The notes beneath the pieces are model-generated. The model did not search any database and had not been told where the DNA came from. It saw only the letters and a list, made by a program, of their open reading frames with translations. Position numbers and translations under genes: made by a program. DNA of 38,390 nt from a virus. Of this stretch, positions 1 to 7,056 are shown piece by piece (positions within the stretch are counted from its first letter, which is position 1; each line of letters begins with the position of its first letter). The stretch covers positions 1-38,390 of IMG/VR virus record IMGVR_UViG_3300050002_000026; one strand, 5' to 3'.

Positions 1-85
1 TCCATGCGTCCTCGAAACTATCGTAATTGTCGTAGAAATCTAATGGTGGTTTACAAATATCAAATTGTCGTAAATCGAATTTCAT
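1..85 (-). CDS. Imm5-like array protein, copy 1 (partial)
   Basis: This is the first 28 codons of another array member; the rest lies beyond the left edge of the window. It starts MKFDLRQFDICKPPLDFYDN and runs into the family signature DSFEDAW. Its start overlaps the stop of the next gene in an ATGA junction, as in every other array junction. The N-terminal segment (QFDICKPP) is a third variant beside the two main types in the array (LRPSQELLDFYDKYD and QFNVCEDGLIFYDNYD). It shows that the array continues leftward out of view. Confidence 0.75.
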   Translation of the reverse strand, partial: MKFDLRQFDICKPPLDFYDNYDSFEDAW

Positions 86-618
86 AATGTTTCGTTTATG
101 TGTTTAAATACTAATTCCGTTAAGATTTCCCTACATATATCAGAAGTTTGTTGTTGGTTATTCGTCTTTGAAGAAGAATCAGCAGAATAAGAATAAGAAT
201 AAGAAGAAGATGTAGCAGCAGCAGAAGCAGCAGCAGATGTAGCAGTAGCAGAAGCAGCAGCATAAGAAGCATAAGCAGGATAAACATCAGCCGCAGAAAA
301 TGCAGCAACAGCAGAGTCATAAGCTTCTTGTTTAGCTTCCTGTAACTCTTCTTCATTAGATTTGCCTAAACCGTATTGTTCTGATACCTCAACGGCATTT
401 ATACTCCTTATATCCTTCATCAGATGAATAACCGTTCTGGCACATCTGGATTTGGCTAAGGTTAATGTACGGAAGTCTATTTCTAATCTACCAGCAATCC
501 ACAGCATCCAATCTCCCCTTGCACAAGCATTCCAAGCGTCCTCAAAACTATCGTAATTGTCGTAGAAATCTAATAGTTCTTGACTAGGTGTTAATATTCG
601 TAAATCGAATTTCATCAT
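82..618 (-). CDS. Imm5-like putative immunity-family protein, copy 2
   Basis: The protein has 178 residues. The N-terminal part (1-85) carries the family signature DSFEDAWNACARGDWMLWIA, then RTLTLAKSRCARTVIHLMKD and AVEVSEQYGLGK. This resembles the widespread alpha-helical putative immunity protein family (Imm5-like), in which a W..C.R.DWMLWL core is followed by an alanine-rich stretch and a C-terminal C/TADI.R motif. Residues 100-150 are almost only Ala, Ser, Tyr and Thr. The tail has NNQQQTSDICREILTELVF. Two adjacent ATGs (618 and 615) are possible starts; the second matches the other copies. The function is unknown, and the family name reflects similarity, not demonstrated immunity. Residues 22-87 are identical to copy 4. 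Confidence 0.8.
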   Translation of the reverse strand: MMKFDLRILTPSQELLDFYDNYDSFEDAWNACARGDWMLWIAGRLEIDFRTLTLAKSRCARTVIHLMKDIRSINAVEVSEQYGLGKSNEEELQEAKQEAYDSAVAAFSAADVYPAYASYAAASATATSAAASAAATSSSYSYSYSADSSSKTNNQQQTSDICREILTELVFKHINETL

Positions 619-1193
619 GTTTGTTTTAGTTTATTAAATATTTCTTTTGTTAATAATTCCCTACAAATATCCGCAGTTTGTTGTTGATTATTTGACTTTG
701 CAATAACAGCATCAGTAGCAGAAGAAGAAGAGGCATAAACAGCATAAAATGAAGCATAAGAAGAAGCATAAAATGAAGCATAAAAAGCATCATAACCAAA
801 AGTAGCAGCAGCATAAGCAGCAGAAGAAGTAGCAGCAGAAGCACAATCAGTAGGATCAGCAGAAGCATAAACAGCAGCAGCAATATAAGCATCTTTAGCT
901 CTCTTATCCGCTCTCATTAGTTCTTCTTTAGTAGCCTTTCCTAGTCCGTATTGTTCTGATACCTCGACTGCATCCCGGCTCCTTTTATCTTTCATCAGGT
1001 GAATAACAGTTCTGGCATATCGGGATTTGGCTAAGATAAATATACGGCGATCTATTTCTAATCTACCAGCAATCCACAGCATCCAGTCTCCCCTTGGACA
1101 AGCATTCCATGCGTCCTCAAAACTATCGTATTTATCGTAGAAATCTAATAGTTCCTGACTAGGTCTTAATATTCGTAAATCGAATTTCATCAT
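615..1193 (-). CDS. Imm5-like putative immunity-family protein, copy 3
   Basis: The protein has 192 residues and the same plan: an N-terminal LRPSQELLDFYDKYDSFEDAW segment, the PRGDWMLWIAGRLEID core, a linker (EELMRADKRAKDAYIAAA), a low-complexity centre rich in Ala/Ser/Tyr/Phe at about 105-165, and the C-terminal NNQQQTADICRELLTKEIF block. The tail ends KLKQT rather than KHINETL. It overlaps copies 2 and 4 by ATGA-type junctions, so translation is probably coupled. A second ATG at 1190 is an equal start candidate. The centre includes a distinct run of FYASFYASSYASFYA, not seen in neighbours. The function is unknown. Confidence 0.8.
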   Translation of the reverse strand: MMKFDLRILRPSQELLDFYDKYDSFEDAWNACPRGDWMLWIAGRLEIDRRIFILAKSRYARTVIHLMKDKRSRDAVEVSEQYGLGKATKEELMRADKRAKDAYIAAAVYASADPTDCASAATSSAAYAAATFGYDAFYASFYASSYASFYAVYASSSSATDAVIAKSNNQQQTADICRELLTKEIFNKLKQT

Positions 1194-1705
1194 GTTTGGT
1201 TTACTTGTTTAAATACTAATTCCGTTAATAATTCTCTACATATATCAGAAGTTTGTTGTTGGTTATTTGACTTTGCAATAGCAGCATAACCAGCAGCAGC
1301 AGAAGAAGCAGCATAAGCAGCATAAAAAGCAGCAGAAGCATAAGCATAAGCAGCAGCATCATAAGCAGAAGCAGAAAAAGCATAAGCAGCAGCATAAGAG
1401 GCTTCATAAGCAGCAGCTTGATAAGCTTTATGTAACTCTTCTTCAGTAGCTTTGCCTAGCCCATATTGTTCTGATACCTCAACGGCATTTATACTCCTTA
1501 TATCCTTCATCAGATGAATAACCGTTCTGGCACATCTGGATTTGGCTAAGGTTAATGTACGGAAGTCTATTTCTAATCTACCAGCAATCCACAGCATCCA
1601 ATCTCCCCTTGCACAAGCATTCCAAGCGTCCTCAAAACTATCGTAATTGTCGTAGAATATTAATCCCTCTTCACAAACATTAAATTGTTTTAAATCTGGC
1701 TTCAT
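1190..1705 (-). CDS. Imm5-like putative immunity-family protein, copy 4
   Basis: The protein has 171 residues. The first 18 residues are the second N-terminal type (MKPDLKQFNVCEEGLIFYDN), but from DSFEDAWNACARGDW to YGLGK the sequence is identical to copy 2. This makes it a visible mosaic of two array lineages. The centre (about 95-145) alternates Ala with Tyr, Ser and Phe, encoded by GCT, TAT and TCT codons. The C-terminal block is NNQQQTSDICRELLTELVF. Its start overlaps the stop of the YqaJ-type nuclease gene by four bases, so array and recombination genes form one operon. The function is unknown. Confidence 0.8.
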   Translation of the reverse strand: MKPDLKQFNVCEEGLIFYDNYDSFEDAWNACARGDWMLWIAGRLEIDFRTLTLAKSRCARTVIHLMKDIRSINAVEVSEQYGLGKATEEELHKAYQAAAYEASYAAAYAFSASAYDAAAYAYASAAFYAAYAASSAAAGYAAIAKSNNQQQTSDICRELLTELVFKQVNQT

Positions 1706-2403
1706 AATTGTTCTATTGCTTTTAAAACTTTTCTCGTTAATTCCTTGTTCAATTCATCTGTAACTTCAAATTCAAACATATTAATATTGCTATATTTGCT
1801 ATTATCTGGAATATATGGCATTTGTTCTATATTTGATTCTTGAAACCATTCGTAATAAATTGGGTTTAGATCATGCTCATATAAAAAATCAGTCTCATTT
1901 ACTTTTTTAATTATTTCTATTAATTCAGATTTATATGGCATATAAGAAATAATTTCTGCTTTTTTTAGATTTAAGATAACGGCATTACTTACTACTTGCC
2001 AAAATTCAGAACTATGATATTTTTTTAAATAAATAACACTTTTTAATTTTAAAGCTTCACTTAAAGAAGTAAATGCTTTAGGATAATAACATTTTATTTC
2101 TGAAACTTTATTTTTTGGAACTACTAAATCAGGACTACCAGACCAGTAAGCCCCCCAAGACCTATGTTTAAATGTTTGTTTGTGAATTAATTGATATTTA
2201 GTACTTAACAGATCATATAATATATATTCCATTAGAGAACCCCATGACATTGCTTTGGTGTTAGCTTCCACATTCATAGACCGACCTAATAACCTAGAGA
2301 ATTTTACTTCTTCAACATAAGTATTAAATTTTGTATCACTACCCATTAATCGATGTATCTGGCTACTAGTGAACCGCCCTATCCTAAATTCATTATTATT
2401 CAT
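1702..2403 (-). CDS. YqaJ-type phage recombination exonuclease (lambda exo-like fold)
   Basis: This is a 233-residue PD-(D/E)XK nuclease of the YqaJ/lambda-exonuclease family. Such enzymes resect double-stranded ends 5' to 3' and hand the single strand to a RecT-type annealing protein. Motifs seen in order are FTSSQIHRLMG near residue 11, WGSLMEYILYDLL near 54 (helix glutamate), SGSPDLV near 88 (the PD aspartate), SEIKCYYPKAF near 102 (ExK) and FWQVVSNAVIL near 133 (the conserved glutamine that follows ExK in this fold). The length is typical of the family. It overlaps the RecT gene upstream by 8 bases and array copy 4 downstream by 4 bases. Confidence 0.85.
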   Translation of the reverse strand: MNNNEFRIGRFTSSQIHRLMGSDTKFNTYVEEVKFSRLLGRSMNVEANTKAMSWGSLMEYILYDLLSTKYQLIHKQTFKHRSWGAYWSGSPDLVVPKNKVSEIKCYYPKAFTSLSEALKLKSVIYLKKYHSSEFWQVVSNAVILNLKKAEIISYMPYKSELIEIIKKVNETDFLYEHDLNPIYYEWFQESNIEQMPYIPDNSKYSNINMFEFEVTDELNKELTRKVLKAIEQL

Positions 2404-3199
2404 ATTTCTTTAAAGCATTTATACATTTATCATAACTTGCTATTTCTTCAATTTCTAAAACCCTTTCTACAAATAGTGCGTCCTCGGCTTTAATTGATGA
2501 TTTGTTGTTGTCAAATAATTCCTGTAAATATTGTTTTTTATGATTAACATTAGATTGAACTTCCTGATGAGGTATATCTGTTACATCACCATCTGAAATA
2601 TTAGTCCCTTTAATCGTATTAAATAGCCATCTTTTTGCTTTTCTCTCTGCCTTACCTATCAGAGCATCATATGAAGTATATGGAGTTGATTTTATCGGGA
2701 AATCAATTGTTTGTTTTTTGATCGGTTCATCAAATAACCCCCACTGTACTTTAACGACAACATTTGCTACTTTAGAATTATTGGGTTGTCTGATTTCTGT
2801 ATAGCTAAAGTTTTTTTTCAACCCATCAATATTATCTAACAGAGCCGAAAAACCTTCTCTGGTCGGGTACATATTTCCGCCTATAATATTAAATTCATTC
2901 CCTGTAGGTTGTAACCCTAAAAACACTGCATCAATTAGACAATCCTTTACAATATCCTCTGAATATCCCGTACCTTTTTTTTTAGTTTTAAGATCTATAT
3001 CCTTATCTGTTTTAAAACCTAGTGATGACCCTTGTAATTTCATTATAGGGCCCATATATTGAGGTGTTAATTGTTGTCTTAATGTATCTATTGCAAGGCT
3101 CATAACAAATGCTTTTTCAAAGCCCTCTGCTTTCGAAAGCAGAACATTAGACACTTCTTTATCTATTTTTTTAGATATTTCTAATAATTTATTATCCAT
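2396..3199 (-). CDS. recT: RecT-family single-strand annealing protein
   Basis: This 267-residue RecT-family recombinase anneals complementary single strands made by the partner exonuclease. The family core is seen at about residues 80-200: YSEDIVKDCLIDAVFLGLQP, then EFNIIGGNMYPTREGFSALL, and the basic segment ALIGKAERKAKRWLFNTIKG. This is the usual RecT layout of a conserved beta-rich core with a variable acidic tail. It directly precedes the YqaJ-type nuclease (8-base overlap), the standard phage recombination pair. It lies inside the tandem array of immunity-like genes, so it may act on those repeats, which is inference. The start at 3199 is preceded by an A-rich leader. Confidence 0.87.
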   Translation of the reverse strand: MDNKLLEISKKIDKEVSNVLLSKAEGFEKAFVMSLAIDTLRQQLTPQYMGPIMKLQGSSLGFKTDKDIDLKTKKKGTGYSEDIVKDCLIDAVFLGLQPTGNEFNIIGGNMYPTREGFSALLDNIDGLKKNFSYTEIRQPNNSKVANVVVKVQWGLFDEPIKKQTIDFPIKSTPYTSYDALIGKAERKAKRWLFNTIKGTNISDGDVTDIPHQEVQSNVNHKKQYLQELFDNNKSSIKAEDALFVERVLEIEEIASYDKCINALKKYE

Positions 3200-3217
3200 T
3201 ATAAAAAACTTTTTTAA

Positions 3218-3499
3218 TTAAAAATTTGATTTATATTTATCGTATTCCTCTTTGTTCATGCGAACTACTGTACTTTCTTCTTTCAACAGATCATCAAATG
3301 AACAATTTGCGATTTCTTGTAGCTTAAACAAATGAAAAACTAAATCAGGAGCTTTTTTTCCCCAATTATTAATACTTGGAGCAGATACATTCAGCATTTT
3401 AGATAACGAGTTTTTTGTCATTTTTTTTTCATCTGGATTTAATGCATTCCATGATTCTATAACAAAATCAATATCTATTATATATTGTTTTTCAGACAT
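3218..3499 (-). CDS. Small helix-turn-helix protein
   Basis: The protein has 93 residues with one helix-turn-helix-like segment at about 28-55 (KNSLSKMLNVSAPSINNWGK). The pattern resembles XRE-type phage regulators, in which SAPSINNW would be the recognition helix. The rest is a short helical tail ending in an acidic and basic mix. It lies 18 bases upstream of recT and 1 base downstream of a tiny membrane gene, inside the same operon. It may be a regulator of the operon or an accessory DNA-binding protein; no operator can be assigned from the sequence. Confidence 0.65.
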   Translation of the reverse strand: MSEKQYIIDIDFVIESWNALNPDEKKMTKNSLSKMLNVSAPSINNWGKKAPDLVFHLFKLQEIANCSFDDLLKEESTVVRMNKEEYDKYKSNF

Positions 3500-3500
3500 A

Positions 3501-3626
3501 TTATTTTTGATTTTTAAAATGATTAGTAAATGATTCGTAGGATTTCATCATTATAATTATCCCTACACATAAGCCTATAATAAAGCTTAAAATAAGACCT
3601 ATAATAAATATTTTAATAGTGATCAT
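3501..3626 (-). CDS. Tiny single-pass membrane protein
   Basis: This 41-residue protein starts MITIKIFIIGLILSFIIGLC and continues VGIIIMM, giving one hydrophobic segment of about 25 residues. It is followed by a polar tail (KSYESFTNHFKNQK). The start overlaps the stop of array copy 5 in an ATGA junction, exactly like the junctions between array members. The stop is one base before the HTH gene. Its position and coupling make it a real gene, though I cannot name a family or a function. Confidence 0.6.
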   Translation of the reverse strand: MITIKIFIIGLILSFIIGLCVGIIIMMKSYESFTNHFKNQK

Positions 3627-4162
3627 AATGTTTGTTTTAGTTTTTTAAATACTTCTTCCGTCAAAATTTCCCTACATATATCAGCCGTTTGTTGTTGGTT
3701 ATTTAACTTTGCAATAGCAGCAGTAGCAGAAAAATCAGCAACAGCAGAAGCAGAAGCATCATAAGGAGCAGAAAAAGCAGCAGCAGAAGAAGCATAAGAA
3801 GCAGCAGCAGAAGCAGCATAAGCAGCATAAGAAGCAGCAGCAGCAGGAGCGGCATAAGAAGCAGCAACAGCCTCTTTATAAGCTTTATGTAGCTCTTCTT
3901 TAGTAGCTGTGCCTAGCCCATATTGTTCTGATACCTCAACGGCATTTATACTTCTTTTATCTTTCATCAAATCGATAACCGTTCTGGCACATCTGGATTT
4001 GGCTAAGGTTAATGTACGGAAGTCTATTTCTAATCTAGCCGCAATCCACAGCATCCAGTCTCCTCGAGGACAGGCATTCCAGGCGTCCTCAAAACTATCG
4101 TATTTGTCGTAGAAATCTAATAGTTCCCGACTAGGTCTTAATAATCTTAAATCGAATTTCAT
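3623..4162 (-). CDS. Imm5-like putative immunity-family protein, copy 5
   Basis: The protein has 179 residues, with the first N-terminal type (LRLLRPSRELLDFYDKYD). The core PRGDWMLWIAARLEIDFRTLTLAKSRCARTVIDLMKDKRS is followed by AVEVSEQYGLGTATKEELHKAY. The centre (about 95-148) is low-complexity Ala/Ser/Tyr, and the C-terminal block is NNQQQTADICREILTEEVF. It is the last copy before the recombination genes in the direction of transcription and overlaps the tiny membrane gene by four bases. A change from VIHLM to VIDLM is specific to this copy. The function is unknown. Confidence 0.8.
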   Translation of the reverse strand: MKFDLRLLRPSRELLDFYDKYDSFEDAWNACPRGDWMLWIAARLEIDFRTLTLAKSRCARTVIDLMKDKRSINAVEVSEQYGLGTATKEELHKAYKEAVAASYAAPAAAASYAAYAASAAASYASSAAAFSAPYDASASAVADFSATAAIAKLNNQQQTADICREILTEEVFKKLKQTL

Positions 4163-4728
4163 AATGTTTCGTTTATGTGTTTAAATACTAATTCCGTTAA
4201 GATTTCCCTGCATATATCAGCCGTTTGTCGTTCGTTATTCACCTTTGCAGTAGTAGCAACAACAGCTTTATCATAAGCAGCAGAAGCAACACTAGCAGAA
4301 AAAGCAGCAGAAAAAGCAGCAGAAGCAGAAAAAGCAGCAGCATCACAAGCAGAAAAAGCATCAGCAGAAGCAGCATAAAAAGCAGCATAAGAAGAAGCAT
4401 AAGCAGAAGAAGCATAAGCAGAAGAAGAAGAAAAAGCATCTTGATAAGCTTTATGTAACTCTTCTTTAGTAGCTGTGCCTAGCCCATATTGTTCTGATAC
4501 CTCAACTGCATTCCGGCTCTTTTCATCTTCCATCAAATGAATGACTGTTCTAGCACATCGGGATTTGGCTAAGGTCAATATACGGTGATCTACTTTTAAT
4601 TTAGCCGCTATCCACAGCATCCAGTCTCCTCGAGGACAGGCATTCCATGCGTCCTCGAAACTATCGTAATTGTCGTAGAATATTAATCCGTCTTCACAAA
4701 CATTAAATTGTGTTAAATCGAATTTCAT
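4159..4728 (-). CDS. Imm5-like putative immunity-family protein, copy 6
   Basis: The protein has 189 residues with the second N-terminal type (LTQFNVCEDGLIFYDN). The core WIAAKLKVDHRILTLAKSRC is shared with copy 7. The centre is one of the longest in the array (about 95-160), with runs such as SSSSAYASSAYASSYAAFYA and AFSASAAFSAAFSASVASAA. The end of the centre (SAAYDKAVVATTAKVNNERQ) is shared with the fused copies 8a and 8b, which suggests exchange of the 3' part between copies. The C-terminal block is ERQTADICREILTELVF. Both junctions are ATGA overlaps. The function is unknown. Confidence 0.8.
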   Translation of the reverse strand: MKFDLTQFNVCEDGLIFYDNYDSFEDAWNACPRGDWMLWIAAKLKVDHRILTLAKSRCARTVIHLMEDEKSRNAVEVSEQYGLGTATKEELHKAYQDAFSSSSAYASSAYASSYAAFYAASADAFSACDAAAFSASAAFSAAFSASVASAAYDKAVVATTAKVNNERQTADICREILTELVFKHINETL

Positions 4729-5276
4729 AATGTTTGTTTTATCTGTTTAAATACTAATTCCGTTAAAATTTCCCTGCATATATCAGCCGTTTGTCGTTCG
4801 TTATTCTCCTTTGCAGTAGCATAAGCCTCAGAAGCATCAAAAAAAGCAGCAGCATAAGCAGTAGCATAAGAAGCATAAGTAGCAGCAATAGAAAAATCCT
4901 CAGAATCCGGAGCAGCAGCAGAAAAAGCAGCAACAGCAGCAGCAGTAGCAGCAGAAGAAGCAGAAGCAATATAAGCATCTTTAGCTCCCTTATCCGCTTT
5001 CATTAATTCTTCTTTAGTAGCCTTTCCTAGCCCGTATTGTTCTGATACCTCGACTGCATCCCGGCTCCTTTTATCTTTCATCAGGTGAATAACCGTTCTG
5101 GCACATCTGGATTTGGCTAAAGTCAATATACGGTGATCTACTTTTAATTTATGTGCTATCCACAGCATCCAGTCTCCTCGAGGACAGGCATTCCATGCGT
5201 CCTCGAAACTATCGTAATTGTCGTAGAATATTAATCCGTCTTCACAAACATTAAATTGTGTTAAATCGAATTTCAT
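4725..5276 (-). CDS. Imm5-like putative immunity-family protein, copy 7
   Basis: The protein has 183 residues with the second N-terminal type, almost identical to copy 6 through residue 60. The linker after the core (KDKRSRDAVEVSEQYGLGKA, then EELMKADKGAKDAYIA) instead matches copy 3. The centre is richer in Thr, Val, Pro and Glu than its neighbours (APDSEDFSIAATYASYATAY). The C-terminal block is NNERQTADICREILTELVF. The mixture of copy 6-like and copy 3-like parts is a further sign of recombination between copies. The function is unknown. Confidence 0.8.
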   Translation of the reverse strand: MKFDLTQFNVCEDGLIFYDNYDSFEDAWNACPRGDWMLWIAHKLKVDHRILTLAKSRCARTVIHLMKDKRSRDAVEVSEQYGLGKATKEELMKADKGAKDAYIASASSAATAAAVAAFSAAAPDSEDFSIAATYASYATAYAAAFFDASEAYATAKENNERQTADICREILTELVFKQIKQTL

Positions 5277-6382
5277 AATGTTTGTTTTATCTGTTTAAAT
5301 ACTAATTCCGTTAAAATTTCCCTGCATATATCAGCGGTTTGTTGTTGGTTATTTGACTCTGCAGTAATAGCAACAACAGCTTTATCATAAGCAGCAGAAG
5401 CAAGACTAGCAGAAAAAGCAGCAGAAGCAGCATAAGCAGCAGCAGCATCAGCAGAAAAAGCATCAGAAGAAGAAGAACAAAAAGCAGCATAAGCAGCAGC
5501 ATCATAAGCAGAAGAATAAGAAGAAAAAGCATAAGCATCATAAGCCTCTTGATAAGCTTTATGTAACTCTTCTTTAGAAGCTTTGCCTAGCCCATATTGT
5601 TCTGATATCTCAACTGAATTCCGGCTCTTTTCATGTTCCATCAAATGAATGACTGTTCTAGTACATCGGGATTTAGCTAAAGTCAATATACGGAAGTCAA
5701 TATCTAATTTAGTCGCAATCGATAACATCCAATCGCCCCTTGGACAAGCATTCCAGGCGTCCTCAAAACTATCGTATTTATCGTAGAAATCTAATAGTTC
5801 TTGACTAGGTCTTAATACTCTTAAATCGAATTTTATAATGTTTTGTTTTAGTTTATTAAATATTTCTTCTGTTAAAACTTCCCTACATATATCAGCCGTT
5901 TGTCGTTCGTTATTCTCCTTTGCAGTAGTAGCAACAACAACTTTATCATAAGCAGCAGAAGCAAGACTAGCAGAAAAAGCAGCAGAAGCAGAAAAAGCAG
6001 CAGAAGCATCAGCAGAAAAAGCATCAGCATCCGAAGCAACATAAGCAGCAGCAGCAGCAGCAGAAGAAGAAAAAGCATAAGCATCATAAGCCTCTTGATA
6101 AGCTTTATATAACTCTTCTTCAGTAGCTGTGCCTAGCCCATATTGTTCTGATATCTCAACTGAATTCCGGCTATTTTCATCTTCCATTAAATGAATTACG
6201 GTTCTGGCACATCTGGATTGGGCTAAGATAAATATACGCTTGTCAATATCTAATTTAGCCGCAATCGATAACATCCAATCGCCCCTTGGACAAGCATTCC
6301 AGGCGTCCTCAAAACTATCGTATTTATCGTAGAAATCTAATAGTTCTTGACTAGGTCTTAATAATCTTAAATCGAATTTCAT
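5273..6382 (-). CDS. Imm5-like protein, two copies (8a and 8b) fused in frame
   Basis: This 369-residue protein consists of two complete family units in one reading frame: copy 8a (residues 1-182) and copy 8b (183-369). At the junction (5834-5850) the usual AAACAAACATTATGA overlap reads AAACAAAACATTATAAAA. One extra A moves the upstream frame into the downstream one, and the downstream ATG has become ATA, so stop and start are both lost. Each half has its own PRGDWMLSIA core, low-complexity centre and QTADICRE tail. Both halves carry WMLSIA rather than WMLWIA, a variant shared with copy 9. The fusion shows that a two-unit product is tolerated. The function is unknown. Confidence 0.8.
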   Translation of the reverse strand: MKFDLRLLRPSQELLDFYDKYDSFEDAWNACPRGDWMLSIAAKLDIDKRIFILAQSRCARTVIHLMEDENSRNSVEISEQYGLGTATEEELYKAYQEAYDAYAFSSSAAAAAAYVASDADAFSADASAAFSASAAFSASLASAAYDKVVVATTAKENNERQTADICREVLTEEIFNKLKQNIIKFDLRVLRPSQELLDFYDKYDSFEDAWNACPRGDWMLSIATKLDIDFRILTLAKSRCTRTVIHLMEHEKSRNSVEISEQYGLGKASKEELHKAYQEAYDAYAFSSYSSAYDAAAYAAFCSSSSDAFSADAAAAYAASAAFSASLASAAYDKAVVAITAESNNQQQTADICREILTELVFKQIKQTL

Positions 6383-6879
6383 AATGTTTGGTTTATTTGT
6401 TTAAATACTAATTCCGTTAATAATTCTCTACATATATCAGCCGTTTGTTGTTGGTTATTCACCCTTGCAGTAGTAGTAGCAACAGCATTATCATAAGCAG
6501 CAGAAGAAGCATTATCATAAGCAGAAGCAGGAGCAGCACCAGCAGCATAAGCAGCAGAAGCATTATCATAAGCAGAAGCATAACCAGCATCTTGGTAAGC
6601 TTTATATAACTCTTCTTTAGAAGCTTTTCCTAGCCCAGATAGTTCTGATACCTCAACTGCATTCCGGCTCTTTTCATGTTCCATCAAATGAATGACTGTT
6701 CTAGTACATCGGGATTTAGCTAAAGTCAATATACGCTTGTCAACATCTAATTTAGCCGCAATCGATAACATCCAATCGCCCCTCGGACAGGCATTCCAGG
6801 CGTCCTCGAAACTATCGTAATTATTGTAGAAATCTAATAGTTCTTGACTAGGTGTTAATACTCTTAAATCGAATTTCAT
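6379..6879 (-). CDS. Imm5-like putative immunity-family protein, copy 9 (first of the operon)
   Basis: This 166-residue protein is the shortest member and the first to be transcribed. It has N-terminal type one (LRVLTPSQELLDFYNNYD) with the WMLSIAAKLDVDKRILTLAK core and SELSGLGKA where others have SEQYGLG. The centre is short and built from a repeated motif AYDNASAAYA / AYDNASSAAYDNA. The C-terminal block is NNQQQTADICRELLTELVF. It lies downstream of a terminator and a weak promoter-like box at 6905-6912, so it probably opens the array operon. The function is unknown. Confidence 0.8.
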   Translation of the reverse strand: MKFDLRVLTPSQELLDFYNNYDSFEDAWNACPRGDWMLSIAAKLDVDKRILTLAKSRCTRTVIHLMEHEKSRNAVEVSELSGLGKASKEELYKAYQDAGYASAYDNASAAYAAGAAPASAYDNASSAAYDNAVATTTARVNNQQQTADICRELLTELVFKQINQTL

Positions 6880-6904
6880 AATGTTTTGTTGTTTGTTTAT
6901 AGCG

Positions 6905-6912
6905 TAAAGATA
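6905..6912 (-). promoter_or_regulatory. Possible promoter of the array operon
   Basis: The minus strand reads TATCTTTA, one base off the Bacteroidota -7 consensus TAnnTTTG. It lies about 25 bases upstream of the first array start codon and just downstream of a terminator. No clear -33 box is visible in the AT-rich sequence upstream. Confidence 0.4.
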
Positions 6913-6943
6913 TAAAAATATATTTAAAGATTAAAATATATTT

Positions 6944-6976
6944 TAAAAAAAGCTCAATAAAATACATTATTGAGCT
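6944..6976 (-). terminator. Intrinsic terminator after the spike gene
   Basis: On the minus strand AGCTCAATA (6968-6976) pairs with TATTGAGCT (6951-6959), and the hairpin is followed by seven Ts. It separates the 7057-8051 gene group from the array operon. Confidence 0.75.
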
Positions 6977-7056
6977 TATAAACAAACATACATGCTATGC
7001 GAAGATCAACATGAATTACAAATATAATGTTTTATCTTAGATATTACAATATGTCA

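Larger units (their letters stand above)
1..1705 (-). repeat. Tandem gene array, left block (copies 1-4)
   Basis: Head-to-tail copies of one gene family, each about 520-580 bp, joined by four-base ATGA overlaps. The centres consist of GCA/AGC-type triplets on the plus strand (GCN, TCN and TAT codons on the coding strand). The triplet structure can expand or contract without breaking the frame. Confidence 0.8.
3623..6879 (-). repeat. Tandem gene array, right block (copies 5-9, six units)
   Basis: Six units of the same family in a row, including the in-frame fusion at 5273-6382. The block is separated from the left block by the recombination genes at 1702-3499. Both blocks share leader, core and tail sequences. 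Confidence 0.8.

Noticed and set aside
120-6112. Poly-leucine, poly-serine and Arg/Lys-rich open frames across the array centres on both strands
   Set aside because: They are frame-shifted or antisense readings of the GCN/TCN/TAT triplet repeats, with no starts or leaders of their own.
1-6879. Diversity-generating retroelement variable region
   Set aside because: No reverse transcriptase and no template repeat are visible; variation is in triplet-rich stretches rather than adenine-directed point sites.
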